NCBI RefSeq assembly: GCF_029893355.1
Contig: NZ_JARZAI010000005.1
Span: 62,001-126,000, forward strand
DNA: 64,000 nucleotides
Origin: Kitasatospora sp. MAA4
GTDB taxonomy: Bacteria > Actinomycetota > Actinomycetes > Streptomycetales > Streptomycetaceae
Reading direction: 5' to 3'
Each line of letters opens with the position of its first letter. Positions within the stretch are counted from its first letter, which is position 1. Both the position numbers and the translations under genes were made by a program. Shown here piece after piece: positions 7,870 through 16,573 of the stretch. The notes under the pieces are model-generated. The model ran no database searches, was not told where the DNA came from, and saw only the letters and a list, made by a program, of their open reading frames with translations.

Positions 7870-9483
7870 CTACTGCGGATCCACCGGGTGCAGCCCGTCC
7901 TCGTCCAGGCTGAGCCAGCGGGTGATGCCGAGGCCGCGCAGGAACGGCAGGTCGTGGCTGGCCACGACCAGCGCGCCCTGGTACGACTCCAGTGCCTGGG
8001 TGAGCTGGCGGGTGCTCGCGAGGTCGAGGCTGTTGGTCGGCTCGTCGAGCAGCAGCAGCTGCGGCGCCGGGTCGGCCAGCAGCAGAGCCGCCAGGGTGGC
8101 CCGGAACCGCTCGCCGCCCGAGAGCGTGCCGGCCGGCTGGTCGGCCCGGGCGCCGCGGAACAGGAAGCGGGCCAGCCGCGCCCGCACCAGGTTGTCGCCG
8201 TGCGCGGGCGCGAACGCCTTGACGTTGTCGACCACGCTCAGCGCGTCGTCCAGCAGGTCGAGGCGCTGCGGCAGGTGGCGCAGCGCCACCGGGGTGGTGA
8301 GTTCGCCCTCCAGCGCCGGGAGTTCACCCGCGATGGTGCGCAGCAGGGTGGACTTGCCGGCGCCGTTGCGCCCGATCAGCGCGACCCGCTCCGGGCCGCG
8401 CAGCTGGAGCTTGACGCTCGGCCCGTACGCCGGGCGGACCCGGTCCAGGATCAACACCGTGCGCCCGGCCGGGACTTCGGTGCGCGGAAGGTCGATCCGG
8501 ATCTCCGCGTCGTCGCGCACCGCCTCCTCGGCCGCCGTCAGTCGCCCGCGGGCGTCCTCCAGCCGCTCGGTGTGCATGCCGCGCACCCGCCCGGCGGTCT
8601 CCTCGCCCTGCCGCTTGAGCTTGCCCGAGATGATCTTCGGGTCGTTCCGCTGGTCGGAGCGCTTCTTGCCGTAGCGCGCGCTGCGCTCCAGCTTGATCCT
8701 GGCGTCCGCCAAGTCCCGTTTCTGGCGCTCGACATCGGCCTCGGCGTTGCGCAGGGCGCGCTCGGCCGTCTCCTGCTCGGCCGCCAACACCCGTTCGTAG
8801 GCAGCGTAGTTGCCGCCGTACCAGGTGACGCCGCCGTCCCGCAGGTCGGCGATCTGGTCGACGTGGGCCAGGAGTTCGCGGTCGTGGCTGACCACCACCA
8901 GCACGCCGGTGAAGCTCCGCACGGCCTCGTAGAGGCGGGCGCGAGCGGACAGGTCCAGGCTGTTGGTCGGCTCGTCCAGCAGCAGGATGTCCGGGCGCTC
9001 CAGCAGCAGCGCCGCCAGGCGCAGCAACACCACCTCACCGCCGGAGAGTTGACCGGTGGTCCGGTCGAGCTCGAGGGCGTCCAGGCCGAGCCGGTCCAGG
9101 GTCGCGCGGGCCCGTTCCTCGACGTCCCAGTCGTCCCCGAGGACGGTGAAGTGCCGCTCGTCGGCGTCGCCGGACTCGATCGCGTGCAGCGCCCGCCGCC
9201 GCTCGCGGATCCCGAGCGCCTCGTCGACCCTCAGTGTGGTGTCGAGCGCGATGTCCTGCGGCAGGTAGCCGACCTGGCCGGCCACCCGGACGGTGCCGAA
9301 GGTGGGCGTCAGCTCGCCCGAGAGCAGGCGCAGCAGCGTCGACTTGCCGGCGCCGTTGAGCCCGATCAGGCCGGTGCGGCCGGGGCCGACCGCGAGGTGG
9401 AAGCGGTCCAGGACGGTCCTGCCGTCGGGCCACTCGAAGCTCAGGTCGGTGCAGAGGACGGAGGTGGTGGTAGCCGATGCCAT
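7870..9483 (-). CDS. ABC-F family ATPase (ribosome-associated / antibiotic-resistance type)
   Basis: A 537-residue protein with two ABC ATPase domains and no membrane segments. Walker A boxes are GLNGAGKST and GRNGAGKST; signature motifs are LSGGE in both halves; Walker B motifs LLLDEPTN occur twice. A charged coiled-coil linker lies between them. This is the ABC-F layout, whose members act on the ribosome (resistance or translation factors) rather than transport. The ATG at 9483 has a strong AGGAGG upstream. The frame stays open further upstream to 9621 (see intergenic note). It is divergent from a second ABC-F gene at 9778. Substrate class unknown. Confidence 0.9.
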   Translation of the reverse strand: MASATTTSVLCTDLSFEWPDGRTVLDRFHLAVGPGRTGLIGLNGAGKSTLLRLLSGELTPTFGTVRVAGQVGYLPQDIALDTTLRVDEALGIRERRRALHAIESGDADERHFTVLGDDWDVEERARATLDRLGLDALELDRTTGQLSGGEVVLLRLAALLLERPDILLLDEPTNSLDLSARARLYEAVRSFTGVLVVVSHDRELLAHVDQIADLRDGGVTWYGGNYAAYERVLAAEQETAERALRNAEADVERQKRDLADARIKLERSARYGKKRSDQRNDPKIISGKLKRQGEETAGRVRGMHTERLEDARGRLTAAEEAVRDDAEIRIDLPRTEVPAGRTVLILDRVRPAYGPSVKLQLRGPERVALIGRNGAGKSTLLRTIAGELPALEGELTTPVALRHLPQRLDLLDDALSVVDNVKAFAPAHGDNLVRARLARFLFRGARADQPAGTLSGGERFRATLAALLLADPAPQLLLLDEPTNSLDLASTRQLTQALESYQGALVVASHDLPFLRGLGITRWLSLDEDGLHPVDPQ

Positions 9484-9777
9484 GGATGGCCTCCTGCGTG
9501 GTTGCTCGGAAAGGGCGGACGGCAACAACGGGAGAACACCGCGGGAGGACGTGCGGATGTGACGGGAAGGGTCCAGCGGACGGGCGTCACACCGAGGTCG
9601 AACAGCACGCTCCATAACCACCGCGCGGGGACTCAGCGCGGCGAGCGGTGTCTCGTGACCTCAGTAGAGCAACGGCCTTCTCCTGTTCCGGTGAACCAAC
9701 GGGCACCACGGTAGGGCGGCCTCGCGGGACCGCGCAAAGTATTTTCCGGGCCGGGAGCCAACTAGGATCGAGCCATC
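9484..9777. promoter_or_regulatory. 294-base divergent region between two ABC-F genes; long leader
   Basis: No gene is assigned here. On the minus strand the frame of the left ABC-F gene remains open for 46 codons upstream of its ATG (starting near 9621), with arginine/proline-rich sequence such as RAVRPRCDARP. A GGAGAAGG box lies near 9675-9685. This could be an untranslated leader with an upstream peptide, as in ribosome-mediated attenuation of ABC-F resistance genes, or an N-terminal extension. The rightward gene has only a short leader (AGGATCG box before 9778). Confidence 0.4.
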
Positions 9778-11415
9778 ATGAGTGCCACTCTCGTAACCAA
9801 GGATCTGAGCGCCGGCCACGGCGACCGCACCCTCTTCACCGGCCTTGACCTGGTCGTCGCCCCCGGCGAGGTGACCGGTCTGGTCGGCGTGAACGGCGCG
9901 GGAAAGTCGACGCTGCTGCGCCTGCTGGCCGGTCTCGACCAGCCCGAGGGCGGCTCGATCGCGCTCAGTCCGCCGTCCGCCACGGTCGGCCACCTGCCGC
10001 AGGAGCCGGACCGCCGTCCGGGTGAGTCGGTCCGGGAGTTCCTGGCCCGGCGCACCGGCGTGGCGGCCGCCCAGGCGGCCCTGGACGAGGCGACCGCGGG
10101 CCTGGTGGAGGGCCGTCCGGGCGCCGACGACGCGTACGCCGACAGCCTGGACCGCTGGCTCAACCTGGGCGGAGCGGACCTGGAGGAGCGGGCCGAGGAG
10201 GTCGCCGACTCGCTCGGCCTCAAGGTGAGCCTGGACCTGCCGATGACCGCGCTCTCCGGTGGCCAGGCCGCCCGCGCGGGCCTGGCCTCGCTGCTGCTCT
10301 CGCGCTACGACGTCTTCCTGCTCGACGAGCCGACCAACGACCTGGACCTGGACGGCCTGGCCCGCCTGGAGTCCTTCGTCACCGGGCTGCGCGCCGGCAC
10401 CGTGGTGATCAGCCACGACCGCGAGTTCCTGGCCCGGACGGTCACCCGGGTCCTGGAGCTGGACCTCGCCCAGCAGCAGATCCGGCTGTACGGCGGCGGC
10501 TACGAGTCCTACCTCGCCGAGCGTGAGCGCGCCCGCACGCACGCCCGCGAGGAGTACGAGGAGTACGCCGACACCAAGGCGAGCCTGGAGGCCCGCTCCC
10601 GGATGCAGAAGGGCTGGGCGGACAAGGGCGTGCGCAACGCGCTCAAGAAGAGCCCGGACAACGACAAGAACCGCAAGGCCGCGGCCCTCTCCTCCTCCGA
10701 GAAGCAGGCCGCCAAGGCCAAGCAGACCCAGCGCATGATCGAGCGCCTGGACGTGGTGGAGGAGCCGCGCAAGGAGTGGGAGCTGCGGATGGAGATCGCC
10801 GCCGCCCCGCGCTCCGGCTCGGTGGTCGCCACGCTGCGACAGGCCGTCGTGCGACTCGGCGACTTCGTCTTCGGTCCGGTGGACCTGCAGATCGACTGGG
10901 CCGACCGGGTGGCCATCACCGGCGCCAACGGCTCGGGCAAGTCCACGCTGCTGGCCGCTCTCCTCGGGCGGCTCGAACTCGACTCCGGCCAGGCCTCGTT
11001 GGGATCCGGCGTGGTGGTCGGCGAGGTGGACCAGGCACGCGGCCTGTTCCTCGGCGGCGAGCCGCTGATGGAGGCCTTCGGCGCGGCCGTACCCGAGCTG
11101 AACGAGGCCGATCTGCGCACCCTGCTGGCCAAGTTCGGGCTCAAGGCGGCGCACGTGCTGCGGCCCGCGGCCACCCTGTCGCCCGGTGAGCGGACCCGGG
11201 CGGCGCTCGCTCTGCTCCAGGCCCGCGGGGTCAACCTGCTGGTCCTGGACGAGCCGACGAACCACCTGGACCTGGCCGCCATCGAGCAGCTGGAGTCGGC
11301 GCTGGCCGGCTACACCGGGACGCTGCTGCTGGTCACCCACGACCGGCGGATGCTGGAGGCGGTCTCGGTGAACCGCCGGATCGCGGTCGAGGGCGGCCGG
11401 GTCACCGAACTGTAG
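9778..11415 (+). CDS. ABC-F family ATPase
   Basis: A second ABC-F protein, 545 residues, with Walker A GVNGAGKST and GANGSGKST, signatures LSGGQ and LSPGE, and Walker B boxes LLDEPTNDLD and LVLDEPTNHLD. The inter-domain linker is long and highly charged (KKSPDNDKNRKAAALSSSEK region), as in translation-associated ABC-F factors. It differs from the divergent neighbour at 7870 in signature motif and linker, so it is not a recent duplicate. The ATG at 9778 is well placed. Role: soluble ribosome-binding ATPase, either housekeeping or resistance. Confidence 0.9.
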   Translation: MSATLVTKDLSAGHGDRTLFTGLDLVVAPGEVTGLVGVNGAGKSTLLRLLAGLDQPEGGSIALSPPSATVGHLPQEPDRRPGESVREFLARRTGVAAAQAALDEATAGLVEGRPGADDAYADSLDRWLNLGGADLEERAEEVADSLGLKVSLDLPMTALSGGQAARAGLASLLLSRYDVFLLDEPTNDLDLDGLARLESFVTGLRAGTVVISHDREFLARTVTRVLELDLAQQQIRLYGGGYESYLAERERARTHAREEYEEYADTKASLEARSRMQKGWADKGVRNALKKSPDNDKNRKAAALSSSEKQAAKAKQTQRMIERLDVVEEPRKEWELRMEIAAAPRSGSVVATLRQAVVRLGDFVFGPVDLQIDWADRVAITGANGSGKSTLLAALLGRLELDSGQASLGSGVVVGEVDQARGLFLGGEPLMEAFGAAVPELNEADLRTLLAKFGLKAAHVLRPAATLSPGERTRAALALLQARGVNLLVLDEPTNHLDLAAIEQLESALAGYTGTLLLVTHDRRMLEAVSVNRRIAVEGGRVTEL

Positions 11416-11460
11416 TTCCCAGTGGTCTGAACCACCCTCTTCCCTGCCGCGCGGTCATGT

Positions 11461-11492
11461 GCTGTGCTGTCGACCATGGTTGACAGCACAGC
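11461..11492. promoter_or_regulatory. 32-bp near-perfect palindrome centred on the nitroreductase start codon
   Basis: Arms GCTGTGCTGTC (11461-11471) and GACAGCACAGC (11482-11492) flank GACCATGGTT; 30 of 32 positions are symmetric. The ATG of the downstream gene is exactly central. It may be an operator over a leaderless start or an mRNA hairpin hiding the start codon. Confidence 0.8.
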
Positions 11493-12150
11493 GGCCGCGA
11501 CGGACCACCCGACCGTCCCGCTCCGCCCGATGACGGTGCCCGCCCACGAGGCCGAGGCCCGCAGCAGGACCTTCCACCAGGTGATGGCCCAGCGCCGGAC
11601 CGTCCGCGACTACTCGACCCGCCCGATCCCGGACGGGGTGATCGACTGGGCCGTCCGGACCGCCGCCACCGCGCCGAGCGGGGCACACGTCCAGCCCTGG
11701 CGCTTCGTGGTGATCACCGACCCCGAGCGCAAGCGCGCGCTGCGCGAGGCCGCCGAGGCGGAGGAGCGCGAGTTCTACGCCCACCGCGCCTCCGAGGAGT
11801 GGCTGGCGGCGCTGGCCCCGATCGGCACCGACTGGCGCAAGCCGTTCCTTGAGGACGCGCCGGCCGTGATCGTGGTCTTCGAGGTGCACAAGGGCCCGCA
11901 GTCGCCGCGGCCGTACTACACCAAGGAGTCGGTGGGCATCGCCGTCGGTCTGCTGCTGGCGAGCCTGCACCAGGCGGGCCTGGCCACCCTCACCCACACG
12001 CCGAGCCCGATGCGCTTCCTCAACGAGGTCTGCGAACGCCCCGCCGAGGAGCGGGCCTCGTACGTCATCCCGGTCGGCTACCCGGCCGAGGACGCCCGGG
12101 TTCCCGACCTGCACCGCAAGGGGCTGGAGGAGGTCCTGATACGCCTGTGA
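11476..12150 (+). CDS. Nitroreductase-family flavoprotein, iodotyrosine deiodinase-like
   Basis: A 224-residue FMN-dependent nitroreductase-fold protein. It follows the iodotyrosine deiodinase (IYD) subfamily closely: RRTVRDYSTRPIP at the FMN phosphate site, APSGAHVQPW, then E97, Y101 and K122 with the E-x3-Y-x20-K spacing of the substrate lid that grips the tyrosine zwitterion in IYD. The C-terminus (PVGYPAEDARVPDLHRK) is also IYD-like. This predicts reductive dehalogenation of halotyrosine or related phenols, though bacterial substrates are poorly known. ATG 11476 was chosen; an in-frame GTG at 11464 is possible. No obvious Shine-Dalgarno precedes either. Confidence 0.85.
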   Translation: MVDSTAAATDHPTVPLRPMTVPAHEAEARSRTFHQVMAQRRTVRDYSTRPIPDGVIDWAVRTAATAPSGAHVQPWRFVVITDPERKRALREAAEAEEREFYAHRASEEWLAALAPIGTDWRKPFLEDAPAVIVVFEVHKGPQSPRPYYTKESVGIAVGLLLASLHQAGLATLTHTPSPMRFLNEVCERPAEERASYVIPVGYPAEDARVPDLHRKGLEEVLIRL

Positions 12151-12167
12151 CACCCGAGGAATCCCCT

Positions 12168-12183
12168 GGTCAGCGGCCTGACC
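12168..12183. terminator. Small hairpin after the nitroreductase gene
   Basis: GGTCAG / CTGACC (6-bp arms, 4-base loop) with a possible outer CACCC/GGGTG pairing. It lies in the 43 bases before the acetyltransferase start and may act as a weak terminator. Confidence 0.35.
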
Positions 12184-12193
12184 GGGTGCCATC

Positions 12194-12793
12194 ATGCTTG
12201 TCATGAACCGCACTCTGGACGAGACCGTCCCACCCCTGCCCGCCGGCGTACGCCCTCCGGAGCGGCTCGACCTGCCGGGCGGCGTCTCGCTGCACCGGCG
12301 CGCCCCCGCCCACGCCGGCCCGATGAACGCCGCGGTGACCCGCAACCTGGAGCACCTGCGGCCGTGGATGCCCTGGGCGGGGTCGGCGCCGACGATGGAG
12401 GAGAGCCGGGAGATCGCGCAGAGCGGATGGCAGGCCTGGGCGGACGGCACCGACTTCCTGTACGTCGCCGGGCTGGAGGGCGAACCGGACGTCATCGTCG
12501 GCGCGTTCGGGCTGCACGGCCGGATCGGCCCGGGCGCCCTGGAGATCGGCTACTGGGTGGACTTCGACCACACCGGCCGCGGCATCGCCACCCAGGCGGC
12601 GGCGGCGCTCACCACCGCCGCCCTGGAGCTGCCCGGCATCCACCGCGTCGAGATCCGCTGCGACGAGTCGAACGCGGCCAGCGCCGCCGTCCCGCGCAGG
12701 CTCGACTACCGCCTCGACCGGATCCAGCAGGACGCCCCGATCACCGCCCCCTCCGAGACCGGCCGCAAGCTGATCTGGGTCAAGGAGGCGTAG
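12194..12793 (+). CDS. GNAT-family N-acetyltransferase (RimJ/RimL type)
   Basis: A 199-residue acetyltransferase of the RimJ/RimL-like GNAT group. The LRPWMPW segment, ALEIGYWVDFDHTGRGIATQAAAALTTAAL (acetyl-CoA pyrophosphate loop with GRGIAT) and HRVEIRCDESNAASAAV are diagnostic. These enzymes acetylate protein N-termini or small amines using acetyl-CoA; the substrate is unknown. The start may be 12194 or the in-frame ATG at 12203, and neither has a strong ribosome-binding site. It is convergent with the DNA ligase gene. Confidence 0.88.
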   Translation: MLVMNRTLDETVPPLPAGVRPPERLDLPGGVSLHRRAPAHAGPMNAAVTRNLEHLRPWMPWAGSAPTMEESREIAQSGWQAWADGTDFLYVAGLEGEPDVIVGAFGLHGRIGPGALEIGYWVDFDHTGRGIATQAAAALTTAALELPGIHRVEIRCDESNAASAAVPRRLDYRLDRIQQDAPITAPSETGRKLIWVKEA

Positions 12794-12812
12794 GGCCGTA
12801 GGGAGCTACGCC
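12787..12812. terminator. Short bidirectional stem-loop across two convergent stop codons
   Basis: GGCGTAG (12787-12793) and CTACGCC (12806-12812) pair. The stems include or adjoin the stops of the acetyltransferase and ligase genes. Confidence 0.45.
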
Positions 12813-14812
12813 AGGAACTCGCCGACCAGCGCGGCGAACTCCTCGGGCGTCAGCACCTGGATCCCCAGCTGCTCCGCCTTGGCCCGCTTCGAGCCGGCCT
12901 TCTCCCCCGCCACCAGCATCGCCGTCCGCGCGGAGACCGAGGAGGAGGCCGTGCCGCCGGCGCGCTCGACCAGCTCGTTCACCGCCGTGCGGGAGAGCTG
13001 GGCGAGTGCGCCGGTCATCGTGCCGGTGACCACCACCGCCTGGCCCGCCAGCGGGCCCGGCTGCTCCACCACCGCTACCTCGGGAGCAGCACCACCGGTC
13101 ACCCCGGCGGCCGCCAACTTGTCTAGTACCTCGGAGAGTTCGGTGAGTTCCTCGACCACCAGCGCGGCCTTCTCGGCGCCGATCCCGGCCACCTGCGCGT
13201 ACTGCTCGGCGTCCGCCGCCCGGATCGCCGCCATCGTGCCGAAGTGCCGCGCGATCCGCCGCGACATCGAGCGGCCCGTCCCGCGCACCCCCAGCGCGCA
13301 GAACACCTTGCCCAGCGGCTGCCGCCTGGCCTGCTCGATCGCGACCAGCAGGTTGTCGGCGCTGACCTCGCCCATCCGGTCCAGGCTCAGCAACTGCTCG
13401 CGGGTGAGGGTGAAGAGGTCGGCGAAGTCCGCCACCAGCCCTGCCTCGACGAGCTGGACCGCCCTGGTGCCGCCGAGGCCGGCGATGTCCAGCTGGTCGC
13501 GCCCGACCGCGTAGCGCACCGAGGCGACCGCCTGGCAGCTGCGGCCGCGCACGCACCGCCAGCGCTGCTGGGTGGTGTCGACGGCGTCCCCGCAGCACGG
13601 GCAGACGGCCGGGAACTCGATCGGCTGCTCCTCGCCGGTCCGCAGGTGGACGAGCGGCGCCTCGACCCGCGGGATCACGTCGCCCGCGCGGTAGAGCGAG
13701 ACCTGGTCGCCCAGCATCAGGCCGCGCCGCGCGATGTCGGCGGGGTTGTGCAGGGTCGCATAGCGGACCGTCGCGCCGTCCACCACCACCGGCTCCAGCA
13801 CCGCGCGCGGCGCGATCACGCCCGTCCGTCCGACGTTCCACTCCACCGCGAGCAGCCGGGTGATCCGGTGCGCGGCGGGCAGCTTGTACGCGACCGCCCA
13901 GCGCGGTGCGCGGGAGCCGGACCCGGCCGCCTCCTGGTCCGCGGCGGCGTCCGCCTTCACCACGATCCCGTCGATGCCGTACGGGAGTTCGGGGCGGGCG
14001 GCGGCGATCTCGGCGATCCGCTGCTGCACCTCCTCGACGCCTGCGCAGTGCCGCACCGCCGCCGTGGCCGCGCCCAGTTCGGCGATCCGGGCGATCACCT
14101 CGTGGTGCGGTCCGGCCAGGCCGGGCGCCGCGTACCCGAAGAAGCTCAGCTCCACCCGGTAGGGGCGGTCCTTGGCGCGCAGGGTGCCCGCCGCGCCGTT
14201 GCGCGGGTTGGCGAACGGGGTCGCGCCGTGCTCCGCGCGGGTGGCGTTGGCGCGCTCGAACTGCTCGTCGGTCAGCAGGACTTCACCGCGCAGCTCGATG
14301 TCGATCGGCTCGCCGAGCAGCGCGGGCAGGCCGAGCACGCTGCCCGCGGCGTGCGTGATGTCCTCGCCCGCCAGACCGTCCCCGCGGGTGACCAGCTGGA
14401 CCAGGTGCCCGCCCCGGTAGTGGGCGGCCACCGCCAGACCGTCCAACTTCGGCTCCACCGACCAGCCGCCGGCCACCGGGCGGCCGAGCCGGCGCTCCAG
14501 CGAGGCCACCCAGGCCGCCAGCTCCTCGGGCGAGAAGACGTTGTCCAGGCTGAGCATCGGCACGCTGTGCGGCACGTCGCCGGAGACCGTGCCGCCCGCC
14601 ACCCGCCCGGTCGGCGAGAGCGGCAGCACGGCCTCCGGGTGCGCCGCCTCGAAGGCGGCGATGGCCCGCACGAGCGCGTCGTACTCGTCGTCGTCCAACG
14701 CGGTCGCGCCGTCGGTGTAGTACGCCTTCGCCGCCTGGGCGGCGTCGGCGACGGCCTGGGCGTAGGCAGCAGGGGACAGCGAAAGGGTGGCTTCTGAGGT
14801 CATGTCGAACAT
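12806..14812 (-). CDS. ligA: NAD-dependent DNA ligase (LigA family)
   Basis: A 668-residue NAD+-dependent DNA ligase with all domains in order. The Ia NAD-binding helix pair comes first, then adenylation with the AMP-lysine motif EPKLDG (K122), the OB fold, and the C4 zinc finger (CPCC...RWRC...SCQ). HhH repeats and a C-terminal BRCT domain ([12 protein letters not shown]...) follow. ATG 14812 was selected for the GGGGG box eight bases upstream; ATG 14803 is also possible. Many streptomycetes have two LigA paralogues. Neighbouring genes give no replication context, so this may be the accessory copy. It is somewhat shorter than the usual housekeeping enzyme. Confidence 0.92.
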   Translation of the reverse strand: MFDMTSEATLSLSPAAYAQAVADAAQAAKAYYTDGATALDDDEYDALVRAIAAFEAAHPEAVLPLSPTGRVAGGTVSGDVPHSVPMLSLDNVFSPEELAAWVASLERRLGRPVAGGWSVEPKLDGLAVAAHYRGGHLVQLVTRGDGLAGEDITHAAGSVLGLPALLGEPIDIELRGEVLLTDEQFERANATRAEHGATPFANPRNGAAGTLRAKDRPYRVELSFFGYAAPGLAGPHHEVIARIAELGAATAAVRHCAGVEEVQQRIAEIAAARPELPYGIDGIVVKADAAADQEAAGSGSRAPRWAVAYKLPAAHRITRLLAVEWNVGRTGVIAPRAVLEPVVVDGATVRYATLHNPADIARRGLMLGDQVSLYRAGDVIPRVEAPLVHLRTGEEQPIEFPAVCPCCGDAVDTTQQRWRCVRGRSCQAVASVRYAVGRDQLDIAGLGGTRAVQLVEAGLVADFADLFTLTREQLLSLDRMGEVSADNLLVAIEQARRQPLGKVFCALGVRGTGRSMSRRIARHFGTMAAIRAADAEQYAQVAGIGAEKAALVVEELTELSEVLDKLAAAGVTGGAAPEVAVVEQPGPLAGQAVVVTGTMTGALAQLSRTAVNELVERAGGTASSSVSARTAMLVAGEKAGSKRAKAEQLGIQVLTPEEFAALVGEFLA

Positions 14813-14833
14813 TCTCGCGACCCCCACTGACAG

Positions 14834-16474
14834 TCAGGCCCGGTTCGGAACCATCTGCGCCCGGGACAGGATCGCCTCGGTGTCGACGCCCGAGGGCAGG
14901 GTGCCGAACGCGCCGCCGTGGTCGCCGGCGAGCCGCGAGGCGCAGAACGCGTCGGCCACCGCCGGGTCACCGTGGCGCACCAGCAGGGAGCCCTGCAGGG
15001 CCAGCGCCATCGACTCCACCAGCCGCCGGGTGCGGTACTCGACGTCCGCCAGGTCGCCCAGCTGCTTGCGCAGTTCGGCCACCGACGCGTCCAGCCGGCG
15101 GTCCGCGCCGGCGGCCGCGTCGACCTCGGCGAAGTAGGCGTCCAGCGACTGCGGGCTGCGCGCCATCGCCCGCAGCGCGTCCAGCGCGGCGACGTTGCCC
15201 GAGCCCTCCCAGATCGAGACCAGCGGCGCCTCGCGGTAGAGCCGCGGCATCCCCGACTCCTCGACGTAGCCGTTGCCGCCCAGGCACTCCAGCGCCTCGG
15301 CCGCGTGCGCCGGACCGCGCTTGCAGACCCAGTACTTGGAGACCGCGAGCCCGAGCCGCTTGAAGAGCGCCTCGCCCTCCTCGCCCGCCACCGCCCGGTC
15401 GGTCGCCTCGGCCAGCCGCAGCGCCACCGTGGTGGCCGCCTCGGACTCCACCACCAGGTCGGCCAGCACGTTGCGCATCAGCGGCTGGTCGATCAGTGCG
15501 GCGCCGAACGCCCGCCGGTGGGTGGCGTGCTGGACGGCCCGCAGGGCGCCGAGCCGCATCCCGGAGGCGGCCCCCAGGGTGCAGTCCAGCCGGGTCATGT
15601 TGACCATCTCGATGATGGTCGGCACCCCGCGCCCCTCCTCGCCGACCAGCCAGCCCACCGCGCCGTCGTACTCCAGCTCGGCGGAGGCGTTGGAGCGGTT
15701 GCCCAGCTTGTCCTTGAGCCGCTGGACGTACAGCGCGTTGCGCGAGCCGTCCGGCAGCACCCGGGGCAGCAGGAAGCAGCTCAGGCCGCCGGGCGCCTGG
15801 GCGAGGGTGAGGAAGACGTCCGACATCGGGGCCGAGGTGAACCACTTGTGGCCGGTGAGCCGGTAGGTGCCGTCGGCGGCCGGGACGGCGGTGGTGGTGT
15901 TGGCCCGGACGTCCGAGCCGCCCTGCTTCTCGGTCATCGACATGCCGGCGATCAGCCCGCGCTTGCCGTGCGGCTCGCGCAGCCCGAAGTCGTACTGCGT
16001 GGAGGCCAGCAACGGCTCCAGCCACTGCGCGAGTTCGGGCGTCGCGCGGAGCGCCGGGACGGAGGCGTAGGTCATCGAGATCGGGCAGCTGTGCCCGGCC
16101 TCGACCTGGCCCCACAGGTAGAACTTGGCCGCGCGGGCGGTGTGCGCGCCGGGGCGCGGGTCCTGCCAGGGCGCGGCGTGCATGCCGTGGCCGACCGCGA
16201 CGCCCATCAGCTCGTGCCAGGCGGGGTGGAACTCCACCTCGTCGATCCGGTTCCCGAAGCGGTCGTGGGTGTGCAGCACCGGCTCGTTCTCGTTGGCCAA
16301 CCGGCCCCACTCGGCGGCCTGTTCGCTGCCGGCCAGCGCGCCGAGCTCACGCAGCTCGGGCTCCACCCAGTCCGCGCCGGCCCGGCGCAGGGCGGCGAGC
16401 AGCGCCGGATCCTCGGCGGTGTTGTGGCCGTAGGGCAGCGGGACCTGGTTGGTGACCTCGTGCGTGCGTGCCAT
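14834..16474 (-). CDS. AidB-like acyl-CoA dehydrogenase family protein
   Basis: A 546-residue flavoprotein of the acyl-CoA dehydrogenase superfamily. It starts MARTHEVTNQVPLPYGHNTAEDP and contains CPISMTYASVPAL, GMSMTEKQGGSDVRANTT and EECLGGNGYVEE-type motifs (here LECLGGNGYVEESGMPRLYREAPL). The length and N-terminal arginine/histidine-rich opening match AidB (DNA alkylation response / isovaleryl-CoA dehydrogenase-like), not the 380-residue catabolic enzymes. ATG 16474 has GGGAG upstream. An operator-like CTACTCGCGGGTAA overlaps the region just upstream, suggesting regulation with fatty-acid genes. Divergent from the Nudix gene. Confidence 0.88.
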   Translation of the reverse strand: MARTHEVTNQVPLPYGHNTAEDPALLAALRRAGADWVEPELRELGALAGSEQAAEWGRLANENEPVLHTHDRFGNRIDEVEFHPAWHELMGVAVGHGMHAAPWQDPRPGAHTARAAKFYLWGQVEAGHSCPISMTYASVPALRATPELAQWLEPLLASTQYDFGLREPHGKRGLIAGMSMTEKQGGSDVRANTTTAVPAADGTYRLTGHKWFTSAPMSDVFLTLAQAPGGLSCFLLPRVLPDGSRNALYVQRLKDKLGNRSNASAELEYDGAVGWLVGEEGRGVPTIIEMVNMTRLDCTLGAASGMRLGALRAVQHATHRRAFGAALIDQPLMRNVLADLVVESEAATTVALRLAEATDRAVAGEEGEALFKRLGLAVSKYWVCKRGPAHAAEALECLGGNGYVEESGMPRLYREAPLVSIWEGSGNVAALDALRAMARSPQSLDAYFAEVDAAAGADRRLDASVAELRKQLGDLADVEYRTRRLVESMALALQGSLLVRHGDPAVADAFCASRLAGDHGGAFGTLPSGVDTEAILSRAQMVPNRA

Positions 16475-16484
16475 GACTGTCTCC

Positions 16485-16498
16485 CTACTCGCGGGTAA
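16485..16498. promoter_or_regulatory. Operator-like palindrome CTACTCGCGGGTAA
   Basis: It differs by two bases from the perfect palindrome at 4444-4457 and lies 11 bases upstream of the acyl-CoA dehydrogenase ATG. Position and similarity suggest the same TetR-type repressor. Confidence 0.55.
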
Positions 16499-16573
16499 TG
16501 TACCCGCCCAGCCTGCCGCATGGGTCCGCGGAATGGGAGGGGGCTCAACCTGTCCAGGGCCTAGGATCATGCG

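Noticed and set aside
9484..9621. N-terminal extension of the left ABC-F protein
   Set aside because: The frame is open, but the strong AGGAGG at the ATG at 9483 and the composition of the upstream residues argue for a leader rather than coding sequence; recorded instead as a regulatory region.
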